Part shown: positions 8,758-17,683 of the stretch, piece by piece | Position numbering within the stretch: position 1 is the first letter of the stretch | Layout of the letters: every line of letters begins with the position of its first letter | NCBI GenBank assembly: GCA_000174895.1 | Contig: ACOK01000093.1 | Span: forward strand, 1 to 64,000 | DNA length: 64,000 nt | From: Ruminococcus flavefaciens FD-1 | GTDB taxonomy: Bacteria > Bacillota > Clostridia > Oscillospirales > Ruminococcaceae | Reading direction: 5' to 3' | Translations under genes and position numbers: made by a program | The notes under the pieces: model-generated | Seen by the model: the letters and a program-made list of their open reading frames with translations, nothing else | Databases searched by the model: none | Told to the model about the DNA's origin: nothing

Positions 8758-10615
8758 GTCATTGACAGGAGTAATCGTCAGTCTTCTGATAACAGTTCCG
8801 CTGGCTGATACGCTCCCAATAAAAGTTAATGCTCAGGAATATACCGTCGATGAGGTCAACAGCCTCATTGACGGTATAGTTGACTATAAACTCACTTCCT
8901 CAGGTGCTGCTGATATTCAGGACTGGATAAACGGCAGTCTCACCGAGGGTGCAGGAACTACCTCGGAATGGTACGTCATATCTCTCAGTCAGAATTATCA
9001 GGCAGACTTTTCATCATACGAGAATGCTCTCAGCAGCTATCTTGCTTCTGATGAAGGCTCATCCGCAGCTTCAATGGAAAAGTATGCACTCGCTCTTTCA
9101 GCCGCCGGCAGCAGCAATTCATATATGGAGGATATCCTCGATGATTCCATCGGTCAGCAGGGCATAATGAGCTATATCTACGGACTTCATGTGCTGAACA
9201 ACGGTTATACCTGCCCGGATTTCAGCACAGGTTCTGTCGTGGATAAACTCATGTCCATGCAGTATGATGACGGCGGATGGGCGCTTTTCGGTGAATACGG
9301 AGATATCGATGTTACCGCCATGACAATACTTGCGCTCTCACCTTACTATTCAGAGCCCTATGTGCATGACAGCATCGACCGTGCGGTTACTTTTTTATCG
9401 GAAAGACAGCAGGATAACGGCGGATATCAGAGCTTCGGCACTCCCAATCCCGAAAGTGCTTCACAGGTGCTTGCTGCGGTATCAGCAATCGGAATTGACG
9501 GTATCCACGATGAACGTTTCATCAAAAACGGCTGCAATCTCATTGACGGTATCGTCGCATACAGGCTGCCCGACGGAAGCTACAGCCATACCCTCGGCGG
9601 CGACACAAACGATACCGCTACAGTTCAGGCTTTGTACTCATTTATCGCATACAAGCGAATGACAGAGGGACGCTCTCCCATTTTCGTTTTTGATAACCGT
9701 CAGCCTGTTTCCGTTAATGCTGAACAGCCTGAAAGTAACTCATCCTCATCGCAGAATAATGCAGATGATAAAACTTCCGCAACGGCAAATGAAAAGCTGA
9801 CAGATGCATCCGCTGCTTCTGCAACTGCTGCTTCGACTACCGTTACATCATCAAAAACCACAGCAATTACAACAGCAGCTTTACACGTAACTGCTTTCAC
9901 ATCCGAAGCGGTTTCGGTTCCGACAGCTTCGACAATTATCACTACAGCTGTTACTACCACCCATTATTCAAAAAAAGTCACATCTTCACATGAAAAGAAG
10001 CCGGGATACAAGCCGTACATAATAGCCGCTATCGGCGGTGCGGCTGTCATTCTCTCGCTGATACTCTTTCTCCTGAAAAAGCGCAATCTCAGAAACTACC
10101 TGTTTATTCTGCTGTGCGCAGGCGCTGGTATTGCTGTTGTAATGCTGACGGATATCCGCTCGGCTGATGATTACTACAACGGAAATATCGTTCACAAGGA
10201 TAATTCTGTCGGAACTGTCAGCCTTGAGATACGCTGTGATACTATCGTCGGAAAATCCGACAGCGAATTCATACCCGAAGACGGAACTATTCTCGAAGTC
10301 ACAGATTTTGAGATAGAAGAGGGCGAAACGGTATTCGATATTCTCAATGAAGCCGCTCAGACCTATGGCATCCACGTTGAAAACAAAGGCAGCAGCGCTC
10401 ACGGAATGGTCTACATCGCAGGTATCAATTATATCTATGAATACGATTTCGGCGACCTTTCGGGATGGGTGTACCACGTAAACGGCATCACCCCTTCCCG
10501 TAACTGCGGCGAATACGTCCTCAGCGACGGGGATGAGATACAGTGGCTTTATACCTGTGAATTAGGCCACGACCTTAACGAGGTGTATGAAGATGATCAG
10601 CTTTTCCAACCTTAA
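8747..10615 (+). CDS. Membrane-anchored alpha/alpha-toroid plus DUF4430 protein (bacterial transcobalamin-like)
   Basis: A 622-residue protein starting inside the end of the previous gene (translational coupling). A signal sequence is followed by an alpha/alpha-toroid region (about 60-320) of prenyltransferase/squalene-cyclase-like repeats, recognisable by QYDDGGWALFG, QQDNGGYQSFG and LPDGSYSHTLGG. A Ser/Thr-rich linker (~325-415) leads to two transmembrane helices (~424-443 and ~448-464), and then a C-terminal DUF4430 domain (~500-605) with SGWVYHVNGITPS and GDEIQWLYTCELGHD. Both soluble parts should lie outside the cell. Transcobalamin and intrinsic factor combine the same two folds to enclose cobalamin, so this is inferred to be a corrinoid receptor of the downstream ECF transporter. 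Ligand binding is not shown by sequence alone. Confidence 0.82.
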   Translation: MKIKSLTGVIVSLLITVPLADTLPIKVNAQEYTVDEVNSLIDGIVDYKLTSSGAADIQDWINGSLTEGAGTTSEWYVISLSQNYQADFSSYENALSSYLASDEGSSAASMEKYALALSAAGSSNSYMEDILDDSIGQQGIMSYIYGLHVLNNGYTCPDFSTGSVVDKLMSMQYDDGGWALFGEYGDIDVTAMTILALSPYYSEPYVHDSIDRAVTFLSERQQDNGGYQSFGTPNPESASQVLAAVSAIGIDGIHDERFIKNGCNLIDGIVAYRLPDGSYSHTLGGDTNDTATVQALYSFIAYKRMTEGRSPIFVFDNRQPVSVNAEQPESNSSSSQNNADDKTSATANEKLTDASAASATAASTTVTSSKTTAITTAALHVTAFTSEAVSVPTASTIITTAVTTTHYSKKVTSSHEKKPGYKPYIIAAIGGAAVILSLILFLLKKRNLRNYLFILLCAGAGIAVVMLTDIRSADDYYNGNIVHKDNSVGTVSLEIRCDTIVGKSDSEFIPEDGTILEVTDFEIEEGETVFDILNEAAQTYGIHVENKGSSAHGMVYIAGINYIYEYDFGDLSGWVYHVNGITPSRNCGEYVLSDGDEIQWLYTCELGHDLNEVYEDDQLFQP

Positions 10616-11471
10616 TCCTGCGGTTATAACCGTGTGGTTCCTGTCAGTATCTGCCATCGCCATGTTCTGCAATCATCCCGTGATAACAGTGCTGACGACG
10701 GCAGGTTCGGTACTGTTTTATATTATCAGAAATAAGGGCGGTCATTTCCGATCGCACTTATTCTTTCTTTTGCTTTTCCTGATACTCTCGCTGGCAAATC
10801 CCATCGTATCACACAACGGCGCAACTGTGCTGTTTGTCATGAACGATAATCCCGTAACTCTGGAATCTCTGCTTTACGGAATAAACTCATCTGCAATGAT
10901 AGTGGGAGTTCTTTATCTTCTGCGCTCTTTCACACAGATAATGACCAGCGAAAAACTGCTTTACGTCACAGGCAGATTATCACCTAAACTGTCGATGATA
11001 TTGTCCATGGCGATAAGATTCGTTCCCCTTTTCAGCAAACAGGGACAAAAAGTCAATGATACGCAGAAAGTGCTTGGGCTGTACAAGGATGACAACTTCA
11101 TCGACGATATAAAAGGCCGTCTCAGAGTCTTTTCAATTGTCTCCACATGGGGGCTGGAAAACGGCATAATTACCGCCGACAGCATGGAAGCCCGTGGTTA
11201 CGGAACAGGACGAAGAACACAGATGACAAGGTTCGGCTTCACTTTCAGCGACGCATCAGTCCTTGCGGCATCTCTCGCACTCACCGCTTTATGTGCCGCC
11301 GCAATCGCCGCCGGAAAAATAGCTTTCACTTTCTATCCCAAGCCCGAAGCTGCCGACTGCGGAATACCCGGAATTGTCGGTTTCACCGCTTATGCACTGC
11401 TTGTATTCATACCATTATTCATAGAAACGGAGGTGAAGCTCAGATGGAATTATTTAATGTCAAAGATGTGA
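10593..11471 (+). CDS. ECF transporter transmembrane T component (CbiQ family)
   Basis: About 292 residues with 5-6 hydrophobic segments. The cytoplasmic coupling region includes the alanine-arginine-glycine motif typical of EcfT/CbiQ proteins (SMEARGYGTGRRT), which contacts the ATPases. It starts within the 3' end of the receptor gene; ATG 10593 is better spaced from AGGTG at 10581-10585 than ATG 10587. It overlaps the ATPase gene by 28 nt, consistent with one translationally coupled operon under the cobalamin riboswitch. Energy coupling for a vitamin importer is well supported; the cobalamin substrate is inferred from context. Confidence 0.88.
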   Translation: MISFSNLNPAVITVWFLSVSAIAMFCNHPVITVLTTAGSVLFYIIRNKGGHFRSHLFFLLLFLILSLANPIVSHNGATVLFVMNDNPVTLESLLYGINSSAMIVGVLYLLRSFTQIMTSEKLLYVTGRLSPKLSMILSMAIRFVPLFSKQGQKVNDTQKVLGLYKDDNFIDDIKGRLRVFSIVSTWGLENGIITADSMEARGYGTGRRTQMTRFGFTFSDASVLAASLALTALCAAAIAAGKIAFTFYPKPEAADCGIPGIVGFTAYALLVFIPLFIETEVKLRWNYLMSKM

Positions 11472-13087
11472 ATTTTGCCTATCCCGATTGCTGTGTGAAC
11501 ACTCTCAATGATATAAACCTCACCATTGAAAAAGGTGAATTTGTCGTTCTCTGCGGTTCAACAGGAAGCGGTAAATCCACTCTTCTCCGTATGCTGAAAC
11601 CTGAGCTTTCGCCTGCGGGCAGTTTTGAAGGTGAGATACTCTTCAACGGGAAACCGCTCACTGAAACGGACAGCAGGATCTCCGCCGCATCAATCGGCTA
11701 TGTTATGCAGTCCCCCGAACAGCAGATCGTCACCGACAAGGTCTGGCATGAACTTGCATTCGGCCCCGAAAATCTCGGTATCCCCCGTGACGAGATAGCA
11801 AGAAGAACTGCCGAAACTGCAAGCTTTTTCGGTATCGGTGAATGGTACGACAGGGATACCCACAGCTTGTCAGGCGGTCAGAAGCAGCTTCTGAATCTGG
11901 CTTCTGTCCTTGTTATGGATCCCGAAGTAATCGTTCTCGATGAACCTACCGCCCAGCTCGATCCCATTGCGGCTTCCGATTTCATTACTGCCATCAAACG
12001 GCTGAATCAGGAGCTTTCCATGACGGTAATAATCGCAGAACACCGTCTTGAGGAGATAGTCCCATACTGCGACAGACTCATAGTAATGGAGAATGGACGC
12101 ATTTTTTTCAACGCTCCCCCATCCGATGTTATCAGGCAGATGAAAGACAATGAACAGCTTATGCGGGCTATGCCTGCTGCGTCAAGGCTGTACAGCTTTC
12201 TCGGAGACAATCAATTGGAATGCCCGATGACTGTGCGTCAGGGACGAAGCTTCATTGAAAGCAACTTCAAAAATAACGTCAGATCTCTGCCGATGCAGCA
12301 AACCGGAACGCTGTCTGAAAGCTTTGCCCTCGAAATAAAAAATGTGAGATTCCGCTATTCCCGTGATTCTGCGGATATACTCAAAGACCTTGATCTGAAA
12401 GTAAAACAGGGAGAGATATTCTCCATTGTCGGAGGCAACGGCTGCGGTAAAACTACTTCTCTCAAATGCGCATCAGCTCTGGAAAAGCCCTACAGCGGTA
12501 CTATCAGGGTATTCGGAAAAAAGCTGAAGGAGTACAAAAACCGATCCCTTTATAATGAGTGTCTCGCAATGCTTCCTCAGGATGTACAGACCGTGTTTAT
12601 GTCGGATTCTGTCCGTGATGAGATGAAACTGGCCAAAGCCGATATTTCTTCGCTTCCTTTTGATATCTCCCACCTCCTTGACAAGCATCCCTACGACCTG
12701 TCAGGCGGTGAACAACAGCTTGCGGCACTTGCAAGGGTACTGGCTTCAAGGCCTAAGATCCTGCTTATGGATGAACCGACAAAGGGGCTGGACGCTTCAT
12801 ACAAGCATAAGATAACCGGGATTCTCCATGACCTGCGAGACAGTGGAGTAACTATTGTGATCGTTACCCATGACATTGAATTCGCCGCTGAATGCTCTGA
12901 CAGATGTGGAATGTTCTTCGACGGCCATATCGTTTCTGTCGGGACGCCCACTGAATTTTTCGCAAAGAACAGCTTCTACACTACCGCCGTCAGCCGCATG
13001 ACACGTGGTATATACGATAATATCGTAACCGTGGAACAGGCAGTGGAAATTTGCCGTCTCAACGGCAGAAAGGACGGTCGGTTATGA
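11444..13087 (+). CDS. ECF transporter ATPase, two fused ATP-binding domains
   Basis: A 547-residue fusion of the two ATPase subunits that are usually separate in ECF transporters. Domain 1 (about 1-230) has Walker A GSTGSGKST, signature LSGGQKQ and Walker B VIVLDEPTAQLDP. Domain 2 (about 300-535) has GGNGCGKTT, LSGGEQQ and ILLMDEPTKGLD. ATG 11444 follows GGAGGTG at the right distance; longer upstream reading frames overlap the T-component gene and have no ribosome site. It ends in an ATGA overlap with the S component. It would drive uptake of the vitamin captured by the preceding surface proteins. Confidence 0.92.
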   Translation: MELFNVKDVNFAYPDCCVNTLNDINLTIEKGEFVVLCGSTGSGKSTLLRMLKPELSPAGSFEGEILFNGKPLTETDSRISAASIGYVMQSPEQQIVTDKVWHELAFGPENLGIPRDEIARRTAETASFFGIGEWYDRDTHSLSGGQKQLLNLASVLVMDPEVIVLDEPTAQLDPIAASDFITAIKRLNQELSMTVIIAEHRLEEIVPYCDRLIVMENGRIFFNAPPSDVIRQMKDNEQLMRAMPAASRLYSFLGDNQLECPMTVRQGRSFIESNFKNNVRSLPMQQTGTLSESFALEIKNVRFRYSRDSADILKDLDLKVKQGEIFSIVGGNGCGKTTSLKCASALEKPYSGTIRVFGKKLKEYKNRSLYNECLAMLPQDVQTVFMSDSVRDEMKLAKADISSLPFDISHLLDKHPYDLSGGEQQLAALARVLASRPKILLMDEPTKGLDASYKHKITGILHDLRDSGVTIVIVTHDIEFAAECSDRCGMFFDGHIVSVGTPTEFFAKNSFYTTAVSRMTRGIYDNIVTVEQAVEICRLNGRKDGRL

Positions 13088-13770
13088 TAGTCATACAGAA
13101 TCCGAAACTGCGGAGCTTCATCCGGTTTACCGTGCCTTTCATTGTTATACCGCTTATCGTTTTATGGGGGGCTGTCGTATTCGACCGCAAGAAACACATC
13201 ATCATATCGCTGGCAGTTGCATTTTTTGCCCTCCTGCTTTTTGCTTCGGGATTCGAGCGAAAAAGTACAGGGTCACGCAGACTTGTCATAGTAGCAGTTA
13301 TGACTGCGCTTTGCTTTGCAGGCAGATTCATCCCCTTTCTGAAGCCCATCGCAGCACTTACGATCATAACTGCTCTCTATCTGGGTGGTGAAGCCGGATT
13401 TCTTGTGGGTGCGCTTTCTGCCGTGCTGTCCAATTTCTATTTCGGACAGGGCCCGTGGACCGCTTTTCAGATGCTTGCCTGGGGCATGACCGGACTTATA
13501 GCCGGCCTGCTTGCTGATCCACTTAAAAAACACAGACCGCTTCTGCTTCTTTATGGTGCAGTTTCGGGTATTGCCTACTCAATGATAATGGACATATGGA
13601 CCGTGCTGTGGTACGCTGAAAAGTTTGATCCTGCGCTGTACAAGGGCGCACTGGTCACCGCTCTGCCATATACTGCTTCCTATGCGGTATCAAATGTGAT
13701 CTTTCTCTTTGCACTTGCACCGTCATTTGGAAAAAAACTCCATCGCATAAAAATAAAGTACAGGATATGA
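13084..13770 (+). CDS. ECF transporter substrate-binding S component, probably for cobalamin
   Basis: A 228-residue integral membrane protein with about six hydrophobic segments. It resembles S components of the kind seen with cobalamin-type ECF transporters, including the region FYFGQGPWTAFQMLAWGMTG. The ATG overlaps the preceding stop (ATGA), so the start is clear. This is the last gene of the riboswitch operon and supplies the specificity subunit; a bidirectional-looking terminator follows at once. The cobalamin call rests on the riboswitch and DUF4430 neighbours rather than a diagnostic binding residue. Confidence 0.78.
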   Translation: MIVIQNPKLRSFIRFTVPFIVIPLIVLWGAVVFDRKKHIIISLAVAFFALLLFASGFERKSTGSRRLVIVAVMTALCFAGRFIPFLKPIAALTIITALYLGGEAGFLVGALSAVLSNFYFGQGPWTAFQMLAWGMTGLIAGLLADPLKKHRPLLLLYGAVSGIAYSMIMDIWTVLWYAEKFDPALYKGALVTALPYTASYAVSNVIFLFALAPSFGKKLHRIKIKYRI

Positions 13771-13799
13771 CAAAGAGGTCAGTATCCTGTACTTTTTTA
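13755..13799 (+). terminator. Intrinsic terminator, possibly bidirectional
   Basis: AAAGTACAGGATA (13755-13767) pairs with TATCCTGTACTTT (13783-13795), followed by T residues. It separates the vitamin operon from the convergent phosphofructokinase gene. Confidence 0.85.
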
Positions 13800-14696
13800 T
13801 AGCTCTTCTATAAGACGCATTATCTCTTCTCCGGTGGCAAGCCCTTCGGAAAATGTAGTTGCACCTCCTGCGGCAGTGCCAAGACGGAGAGCGTAATCAT
13901 CATCTCCCTTTTCCTTTCCTGCAATGAAACCGGCAAGCATTGAATCTCCAGCGCCTACGGAATTCACAACTGTTCCTTTGCACACTCCGCAGCGGTGGAA
14001 ATTACCGCTTTCATCAAGGAGTACAGCACCGTTTTCAGCCATGGAAACAAGAATGTTCCTTGCACCCATTTCCTGAAGCTTCTTTGCGTAATGCATGATA
14101 TCGTCGTCGCTTTCCAGCGTTACACCAAATAATTCTCCAAGCTCAAAATTGTTAGGTTTTACGAGGAAAGGCCTGTACTTGAGAGTATTCAGCAAAAGCT
14201 CTTTTGTAGCGTCAACAACTGTTCTTATGTCCCTGCCTGACAGTCGCTGAAGTATTTTCTCGTAGATATCCGACGGAAGCGATGATGGGATGCTTCCTGC
14301 AAGTATCAGCGTATCTCCGTCTTCCAGTTTGTCCAGTTTAGCGTAAAGCTGCGCAAGTTCATCCCCGGAAATATCAGGGCCCTGACCGTTGATTTCAGTC
14401 TCCTCGGAGAATTTTATCTTGACATTTATACGTGAATTGCCATTTTTCAGCCTGACAAAATCGGTATTTATCCCCATTTTTGCAAGCCCGTTTTCGATAG
14501 CCTCACCTGTGAATCCTGCGACAAATCCCAGTGCAGCAGAGCGGACACCCAGTTCACCGAGGACTATCGAAACATTTATGCCCTTTCCGCCGAAAAACAT
14601 CTGCTCCCCCTCAGACCTGTTCACTTGACCGGTTTTCAGTTCCGGAGTGCGCACCACATAATCGATGGCAGGATTAAAAGTTACGGTATATATCAT
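13797..14696 (-). CDS. fruK: 1-phosphofructokinase (PfkB family)
   Basis: A 299-residue ribokinase-fold sugar kinase predicted to phosphorylate fructose 1-phosphate to fructose 1,6-bisphosphate. It begins MIYTVTFNPAIDY, typical of 1-phosphofructokinases and tagatose-6-phosphate kinases. It contains the substrate-side FGGKGINVS and the catalytic/anion-hole motif NSVGAGDSMLAGF near residue 250 with the catalytic Asp. The usual fru operon partners (a PTS fructose enzyme and a DeoR regulator) are not adjacent; instead an ArsC-like gene lies 12 nt upstream on the same strand and is probably co-transcribed. A related tagatose-6-phosphate kinase is the main alternative. Confidence 0.85.
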   Translation of the reverse strand: MIYTVTFNPAIDYVVRTPELKTGQVNRSEGEQMFFGGKGINVSIVLGELGVRSAALGFVAGFTGEAIENGLAKMGINTDFVRLKNGNSRINVKIKFSEETEINGQGPDISGDELAQLYAKLDKLEDGDTLILAGSIPSSLPSDIYEKILQRLSGRDIRTVVDATKELLLNTLKYRPFLVKPNNFELGELFGVTLESDDDIMHYAKKLQEMGARNILVSMAENGAVLLDESGNFHRCGVCKGTVVNSVGAGDSMLAGFIAGKEKGDDDYALRLGTAAGGATTFSEGLATGEEIMRLIEEL

Positions 14697-14708
14697 TTTT
14701 CTACCTTC

Positions 14709-15050
14709 TTATTCCCAATCTTTCCACACATCGGGGCAATAACCGATAGTGGCCATTTTCCCGTTTCTCACAACAGGCACCTTGATCACCTGCGGATTAT
14801 CAAGAACCTTTTCTTCCTTGTACTCATCGGAAATATACTTCAGAAGCGCAAGAAGATCCTTATCCTTGCAATTCTCATCAATAAGAGCATCAAGACCGCC
14901 AACTGCCTGTTTTACACTGTTCAGTTCGCCTTTGCTTATGCCCTTTTCCTTCATATCTATAAACTGATATTTAATGCCACGCTCTTTGAAATAACGTTCG
15001 GCTTTTTTGGAATCGAAACTCTTTTTAGTGCCAAATATCTGAATATTCAT
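14709..15050 (-). CDS. ArsC/Spx-family thioredoxin-fold protein without active-site cysteine
   Basis: A 113-residue protein with the ArsC/Spx/YffB fold; the N-terminus MNIQIFGTKKSFDSKKAERY fits the family. Where arsenate reductases and Spx proteins carry their reactive cysteine or CxxC, this protein has TKKS/SFDS, so neither the arsenate reductase thiol chemistry nor a redox switch at that position is possible. It ends DVWKDWE. It is just upstream of the phosphofructokinase gene and likely in the same transcript. A reductase annotation should be treated with caution; a non-redox binding role is more consistent with the residues. Confidence 0.75.
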   Translation of the reverse strand: MNIQIFGTKKSFDSKKAERYFKERGIKYQFIDMKEKGISKGELNSVKQAVGGLDALIDENCKDKDLLALLKYISDEYKEEKVLDNPQVIKVPVVRNGKMATIGYCPDVWKDWE

Positions 15051-15170
15051 ATTTCCCTCCCGAGATGCTGTTTAAATGTACAACTTATATTATATCAGAT
15101 TAAACGGGAAATAGCAATATGTTATAGCACATAATAATTATTATTAATATGTAAATTTTATTAAAAGCCC

Positions 15171-15199
15171 TTGACAAAAGTGAACTGCGCTGGTATAAT
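15171..15199 (+). promoter_or_regulatory. cysK promoter
   Basis: TTGACA 15171-15176 and TATAAT 15194-15199 with a 17-nt spacer. Immediately downstream, an imperfect palindrome (ATACC-aaacatat-AGGTgAT, about 15206-15226) overlaps the expected start region and resembles Rrf2-family operators. An Rrf2 regulator is encoded next to cysK. Confidence 0.75.
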
Positions 15200-15249
15200 A
15201 TAAGCATACCAAACATATAGGTGATATAGTAGATCTGGAGGCATTTGTT

Positions 15250-15270
15250 ATGACATTAAAGCGATGTTGA
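15250..15270 (+). CDS. Possible Cys-containing leader peptide upstream of cysK (MTLKRC)
   Basis: A six-codon reading frame (M-T-L-K-R-C-stop) begins 9 nt after a perfect GGAGG at 15237-15241, within the long cysK leader and 58 nt before the cysK start. The last sense codon is TGT (Cys). A ribosome stalling there, or failing to, could sense cysteine or charged tRNA-Cys and alter the leader structure. Expression is inferred from the strong ribosome site; no obvious terminator/antiterminator pair was worked out. Confidence 0.4.
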   Translation: MTLKRC

Positions 15271-15327
15271 GACTTATTTTATATTATTTTCAACCGGTAA
15301 ACATTTATATATAAAGGAGTTAATATT

Positions 15328-16254
15328 ATGAGCATTTATAAGAAGATCACCGATCTCATCGGCAAAACACCAATTCTTGAACTCTCAAACACTGAGAAAA
15401 ACTATGACCTCGACGCTAAGCTTCTGGCTAAACTTGAGTACTTCAATCCCGCAGGAAGCGTCAAGGACAGAATTGCTAAGGCAATGATCGACGACGCAGA
15501 GGCTAAGGGTTTACTCAAGCCCGGCAGCGTTATTATTGAACCAACCAGCGGTAACACAGGTATCGGACTTGCTTCAGTTGCAGCTTCAAGAGGCTATCGT
15601 CTCATCATCACAATGCCGGAAACAATGAGTATCGAGCGCCGCAATCTGATGAAGGCTTACGGTGCAGAGCTTGTTCTCACAGAAGGCAGCAAGGGCATGA
15701 AGGGTGCTATCAATAAGGCTGAGGAACTCGCTCAGGAGATTCCTGACAGCTTCATTCCTTCACAGTTCACAAACCCTGCTAACCCTGCTATCCATCAGAA
15801 GACCACAGGCGTTGAGATCTGGGATGATACTGACGGAAAGGTAGATATTTTCGTTGCAGGTGTTGGTACAGGCGGTACTCTCAGCGGCGTTGGCGCTTAC
15901 CTCAAGTCACAGAAGCCTGACGTGAAGATCGTTGCAGTTGAGCCAAAGAGCTCTCCTGTCCTCTCAGAAGGCACCTCAGGCCCTCACAAGATCCAGGGAA
16001 TCGGCGCAGGATTTGTTCCTGACACACTTAATACTGATATCTACGACGAGATCATCACTGTTGCAAATGAGGATGCATTTGAGACAGGCAGAGCTGTCGC
16101 AAGAAACGAAGGCGTACTTGTTGGTATTTCTTCAGGTGCTGCTTTATGGGCAGGAATCCAGCTTGCTAAGCGTCCCGAGAACAAGGGTAAGAATATCGTT
16201 GTGCTGCTTCCCGATACAGGTGAGCGTTACCTTTCAACTCCTATGTTTGAATAA
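15328..16254 (+). CDS. cysK: Cysteine synthase (O-acetylserine sulfhydrylase)
   Basis: A 308-residue PLP enzyme converting O-acetylserine and sulfide to cysteine and acetate. It has the family landmarks: IGKTPILEL at the N-terminus, the PLP lysine in NPAGSVKDR (K46), the substrate loop [10 protein letters not shown], the phosphate-binding [10 protein letters not shown] and the end [12 protein letters not shown]. Its length is normal. The AAAGGAG ribosome site precedes ATG 15328. The leader carries a short Cys-codon peptide and a palindrome next to the -10, and the adjacent convergent Rrf2 regulator is the likely controller. A strong hairpin terminator follows. Confidence 0.95.
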   Translation: MSIYKKITDLIGKTPILELSNTEKNYDLDAKLLAKLEYFNPAGSVKDRIAKAMIDDAEAKGLLKPGSVIIEPTSGNTGIGLASVAASRGYRLIITMPETMSIERRNLMKAYGAELVLTEGSKGMKGAINKAEELAQEIPDSFIPSQFTNPANPAIHQKTTGVEIWDDTDGKVDIFVAGVGTGGTLSGVGAYLKSQKPDVKIVAVEPKSSPVLSEGTSGPHKIQGIGAGFVPDTLNTDIYDEIITVANEDAFETGRAVARNEGVLVGISSGAALWAGIQLAKRPENKGKNIVVLLPDTGERYLSTPMFE

Positions 16255-16284
16255 TATTTCTATATACAGAGTCTTCGTAAAAAA

Positions 16285-16318
16285 AGCCATAGTACACGAT
16301 GTACTATGGCTATTTTGT
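16285..16318 (+). terminator. Terminator between cysK and the Rrf2 gene
   Basis: AGCCATAGTAC (16285-16295) pairs with GTACTATGGCT (16301-16311), then ATTTTGTG. It sits between convergent genes and may serve both. Confidence 0.8.
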
Positions 16319-16319
16319 G

Positions 16320-16757
16320 TCATATACAATAATCGCCGCCCGACAGATCTGACGAGTGATCAATTATATCCTGGAGAGAAATGCTGCTCAGATATTTTTT
16401 TATAGAACTATACAGACCTTCCCACACAAACAGCGTGGAACATTCCCCTGCCCTCGGACATTCGTTTGGCTCGAATTCCAGACAGGCAACAGGAGCAAGG
16501 CTTCCTTCGGTAGCTTCAAGAACATCAGCCACTGTAATTTCGTTTGCCTTCCTTGCAAGCATATAACCGCCTTTATTTCCCCTGTTAGTACGCAGAAGAT
16601 TACTCTTGTTAAGAAGCGGCACGATCTGTTCCAGATACTTTTTGGAGATATTCTGTCTCTCGGCTATCTCTTTCAGTGAGATAAATCCCTCGTCATAATG
16701 AGATGCCAGATCAAAAAGCATCCTCAGCGCATATCTTCCTTTAGTTGAAATTTTCAT
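16320..16757 (-). CDS. Rrf2-family transcription regulator with IscR-type cysteines
   Basis: A 145-residue winged-helix regulator beginning MKISTKGRYALRMLFDLA, the standard Rrf2 opening. It carries three cysteines (C92, C100, C106; CLEFEPNECPRAGEC) spaced as in IscR, where they hold a 2Fe-2S cluster. Cluster binding is therefore plausible; CymR-type regulators of cysteine metabolism belong to the same family but lack these residues. It is convergent with cysK and 12 nt downstream of an epimerase gene on its own strand. The palindrome in the cysK promoter is a good candidate target, so the inferred role is coupling cysteine or Fe-S status to cysK. Confidence 0.88.
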   Translation of the reverse strand: MKISTKGRYALRMLFDLASHYDEGFISLKEIAERQNISKKYLEQIVPLLNKSNLLRTNRGNKGGYMLARKANEITVADVLEATEGSLAPVACLEFEPNECPRAGECSTLFVWEGLYSSIKKYLSSISLQDIIDHSSDLSGGDYCI

Positions 16758-16769
16758 TTTTACTTCTCC

Positions 16770-17669
16770 TTATGTCAGATTGTTTTCTATAAATGAAAGC
16801 AAAGGCTTGGTTTTCACCTTTGATTTATTATTCCTGTACCATTTCAGGCATTCCGCAAGCCCCTCATAAAGAGGTATAGTTTCGGGCATCAGTTTCATCT
16901 GCCTTGAAACATCGAGACGATAAGCATAGTCGTAGAACGGGAAATAATTTCTCTGCGGAATATCACCGCTTACAGGTATAAATTCGGGAGCTTTGCCGCA
17001 TAACTGATAGCAGACAGTTACCCATTCCCTGATACTGACAGTTGTTGCGTTTCCCACATTGTAAATTCGTTCAGCCGGTTTCTCAGTTATGAGGATCTCC
17101 ATGAATCTGCACATATCCCTAATGTGAAAAAACTGAAGCGGCATACTTCCGTCTTTAGGCAGATAGAACGGCATATTTCTTTCAGCACATTCAAAAACAA
17201 ATGCCTCACGGTAAACATTATTCATCGGCCCGTAAAGATAAGGCGGACGAATGATGTAATAGTCGGAAATATTCTCTGTCACGTATTTTTCTGCTGAAAT
17301 CTTATCCTTGCCATACGCTCCCCAGATGCTGTTCGGGCCGATTTTCTGGTCTTCGCTGAATGGCTGCGGAAGTGTTTCGGGATAAACAGCACTTGAACTC
17401 ACAAGCACGTAAGTTCCGTATTCTCCCAGACCGTCAACGAGATCCTTCACATCCTGAGCGTTGTATGCGGTAACGTCAAGAACTGCGTCAAATCGGTACT
17501 TTTTAAGAGTATCGCCGAGTGAATGGCGATCAGCTTTTATGTGCAAAGCGCCAACTGACTGCTCGTCATTTCCACGATTCAGCACATAAACATTATGCCC
17601 TTTTTCTATAAAATATTCAGCTGTAAAACGGCTCGCAAAAACCGTTCCGCCTGTAACAAGTATATTCAT
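16770..17669 (-). CDS. NAD-dependent epimerase/dehydratase family protein
   Basis: A 299-residue extended short-chain dehydrogenase. The N-terminus MNILVTGGTVFASRFTAEYF is a Rossmann dinucleotide-binding motif, although the usual GGxGFxG is modified to GGTVFAS. The active-site region shows SSSAVYP and the later Tyr-Lys pair region WGAYGKDK. ATG 17669 follows AGGTGA at good spacing; an ATG 15 nt upstream overlaps the preceding gene. The fold is typical of nucleotide-sugar epimerases/reductases, but the substrate cannot be assigned. It is followed by the Rrf2 regulator on the same strand without an obvious functional link. Confidence 0.8.
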   Translation of the reverse strand: MNILVTGGTVFASRFTAEYFIEKGHNVYVLNRGNDEQSVGALHIKADRHSLGDTLKKYRFDAVLDVTAYNAQDVKDLVDGLGEYGTYVLVSSSAVYPETLPQPFSEDQKIGPNSIWGAYGKDKISAEKYVTENISDYYIIRPPYLYGPMNNVYREAFVFECAERNMPFYLPKDGSMPLQFFHIRDMCRFMEILITEKPAERIYNVGNATTVSIREWVTVCYQLCGKAPEFIPVSGDIPQRNYFPFYDYAYRLDVSRQMKLMPETIPLYEGLAECLKWYRNNKSKVKTKPLLSFIENNLT

Positions 17670-17683
17670 ATATTCACCTGCCA

